Positions 17,005-17,275 of a stretch of 17,275 bases of DNA are shown in pieces (the first letter of the stretch is position 1; each line of letters starts with the position of its first letter). The notes under the pieces are model-generated. The model saw only the letters and a program-made list of their open reading frames with translations, ran no database searches and had not been told where the DNA came from. A program made the position numbers and the translations under genes. The stretch is from positions 1 through 17,275 of the forward strand of contig LVLI01000883.1 in the NCBI GenBank assembly GCA_001687465.1, in the 5' to 3' direction. The DNA is from Halocafeteria seosinensis (lineage: Eukaryota > Sar > Bigyra > Bicosoecida).

Positions 17005-17275
17005 ATGCCGAAGAAGGGAGCTTCTAATACTAACACGGCCACTACAAGACGCGCCAATACCAGGCAAGCGGCTAATGAGAGCCGTCCGACCCAGAAAAGA
17101 GCCCGTTCACGGGAATCGTCGGGGCCGCAAAAAAGGTCGAAGAAGGCATCTTACAAGAAGCATGCGTCTACAGGCAAAGGAGGCACAAATGGCAGCGTGC
17201 CACAATCGGGACTGCAAGATAAGGCTAGTGGACAACAGGCGTCTGCCGCGACGAGCTCTTCCTCCGGGAAGAAGT
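17005..17275 (+). CDS. N-terminus of a basic, Ser/Thr-rich protein (partial, runs off window)
   Basis: The ATG at 17005 (context gagacgATGccg) opens a frame that remains open for 90 codons to the window edge. It starts MPKKGASNTNTATTRRANTR and continues with basic clusters (TQKRARSRESSGPQKRSKKA) and Gly/Ser/Ala/Gln-rich sequence. The composition suggests a disordered, probably nuclear N-terminal tail. It resembles the start at 13071 and, more loosely in composition, the start at 8870 (MKQRDVPTTRRMK). The latter gene ends in LRRs, so this one may be another member with a downstream LRR domain outside the window. That is inference. Confidence 0.6.
   Translation, partial: MPKKGASNTNTATTRRANTRQAANESRPTQKRARSRESSGPQKRSKKASYKKHASTGKGGTNGSVPQSGLQDKASGQQASAATSSSSGKK

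Overview
The window reads as eukaryotic nuclear DNA. Genes are interrupted by GT-AG introns, several only about 70-110 bp long and two of 353 bp. Codons run across clean splice junctions, and no bacterial operon structure is visible. A unicellular alga such as a diatom or other stramenopile would fit, but that is inference and no marker gene confirms it. Much of the window looks like a recombining, partly decaying gene-family cluster.

The dominant theme is a family of ribonuclease-inhibitor-type leucine-rich repeats (LRRs; 28-residue, 84-bp units with the core NTTLTxIxLxxNQIG). On the minus strand at the left end, exon B (1323-2099, ATG start, 7 LRRs) is followed by a 353-bp intron (970-1322) and exon A (310-969, a charged linker fused to 5 LRRs). 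Exon A ends at another copy of the same intron, which runs off the left edge. At the right end the same order recurs on the minus strand: LRR array C (15444-16419, about 10 units, frameshifted), an equal-length 353-bp intron (15091-15443), and a long exon (13249-15090). That exon starts with the same linker and continues into an unrecognised helical and coiled-coil C-terminal region. The full receptor layout therefore appears to be LRR cassettes, charged linker, then C-terminal domain. All visible junctions are in phase 0, so cassettes can be added or lost without changing frame.

Across 21 readable repeats the framework DNA is almost constant, while codons for the exposed beta-strand residues vary in bases 1 and 2 and keep base 3 nearly fixed: all 21 first variable codons are NNG and 20 of 21 second variable codons are NNT. 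This is the most interesting signal in the window. It suggests recent diversification of a ligand-binding face.

The plus strand carries other relatives. A multi-exon gene (about 8870-12712) has a long disordered, basic N-terminal part, an unrecognised folded middle, and three degenerate LRRs at its end. A more decayed LRR pseudogene lies at 5637-6498. A basic, Ser/Thr-rich gene start at 17005 runs off the right edge. Between these (2.1-5.6 kb and 6.5-8.8 kb) are tandem duplications, microsatellites, a hairpin and only weak coding remnants.
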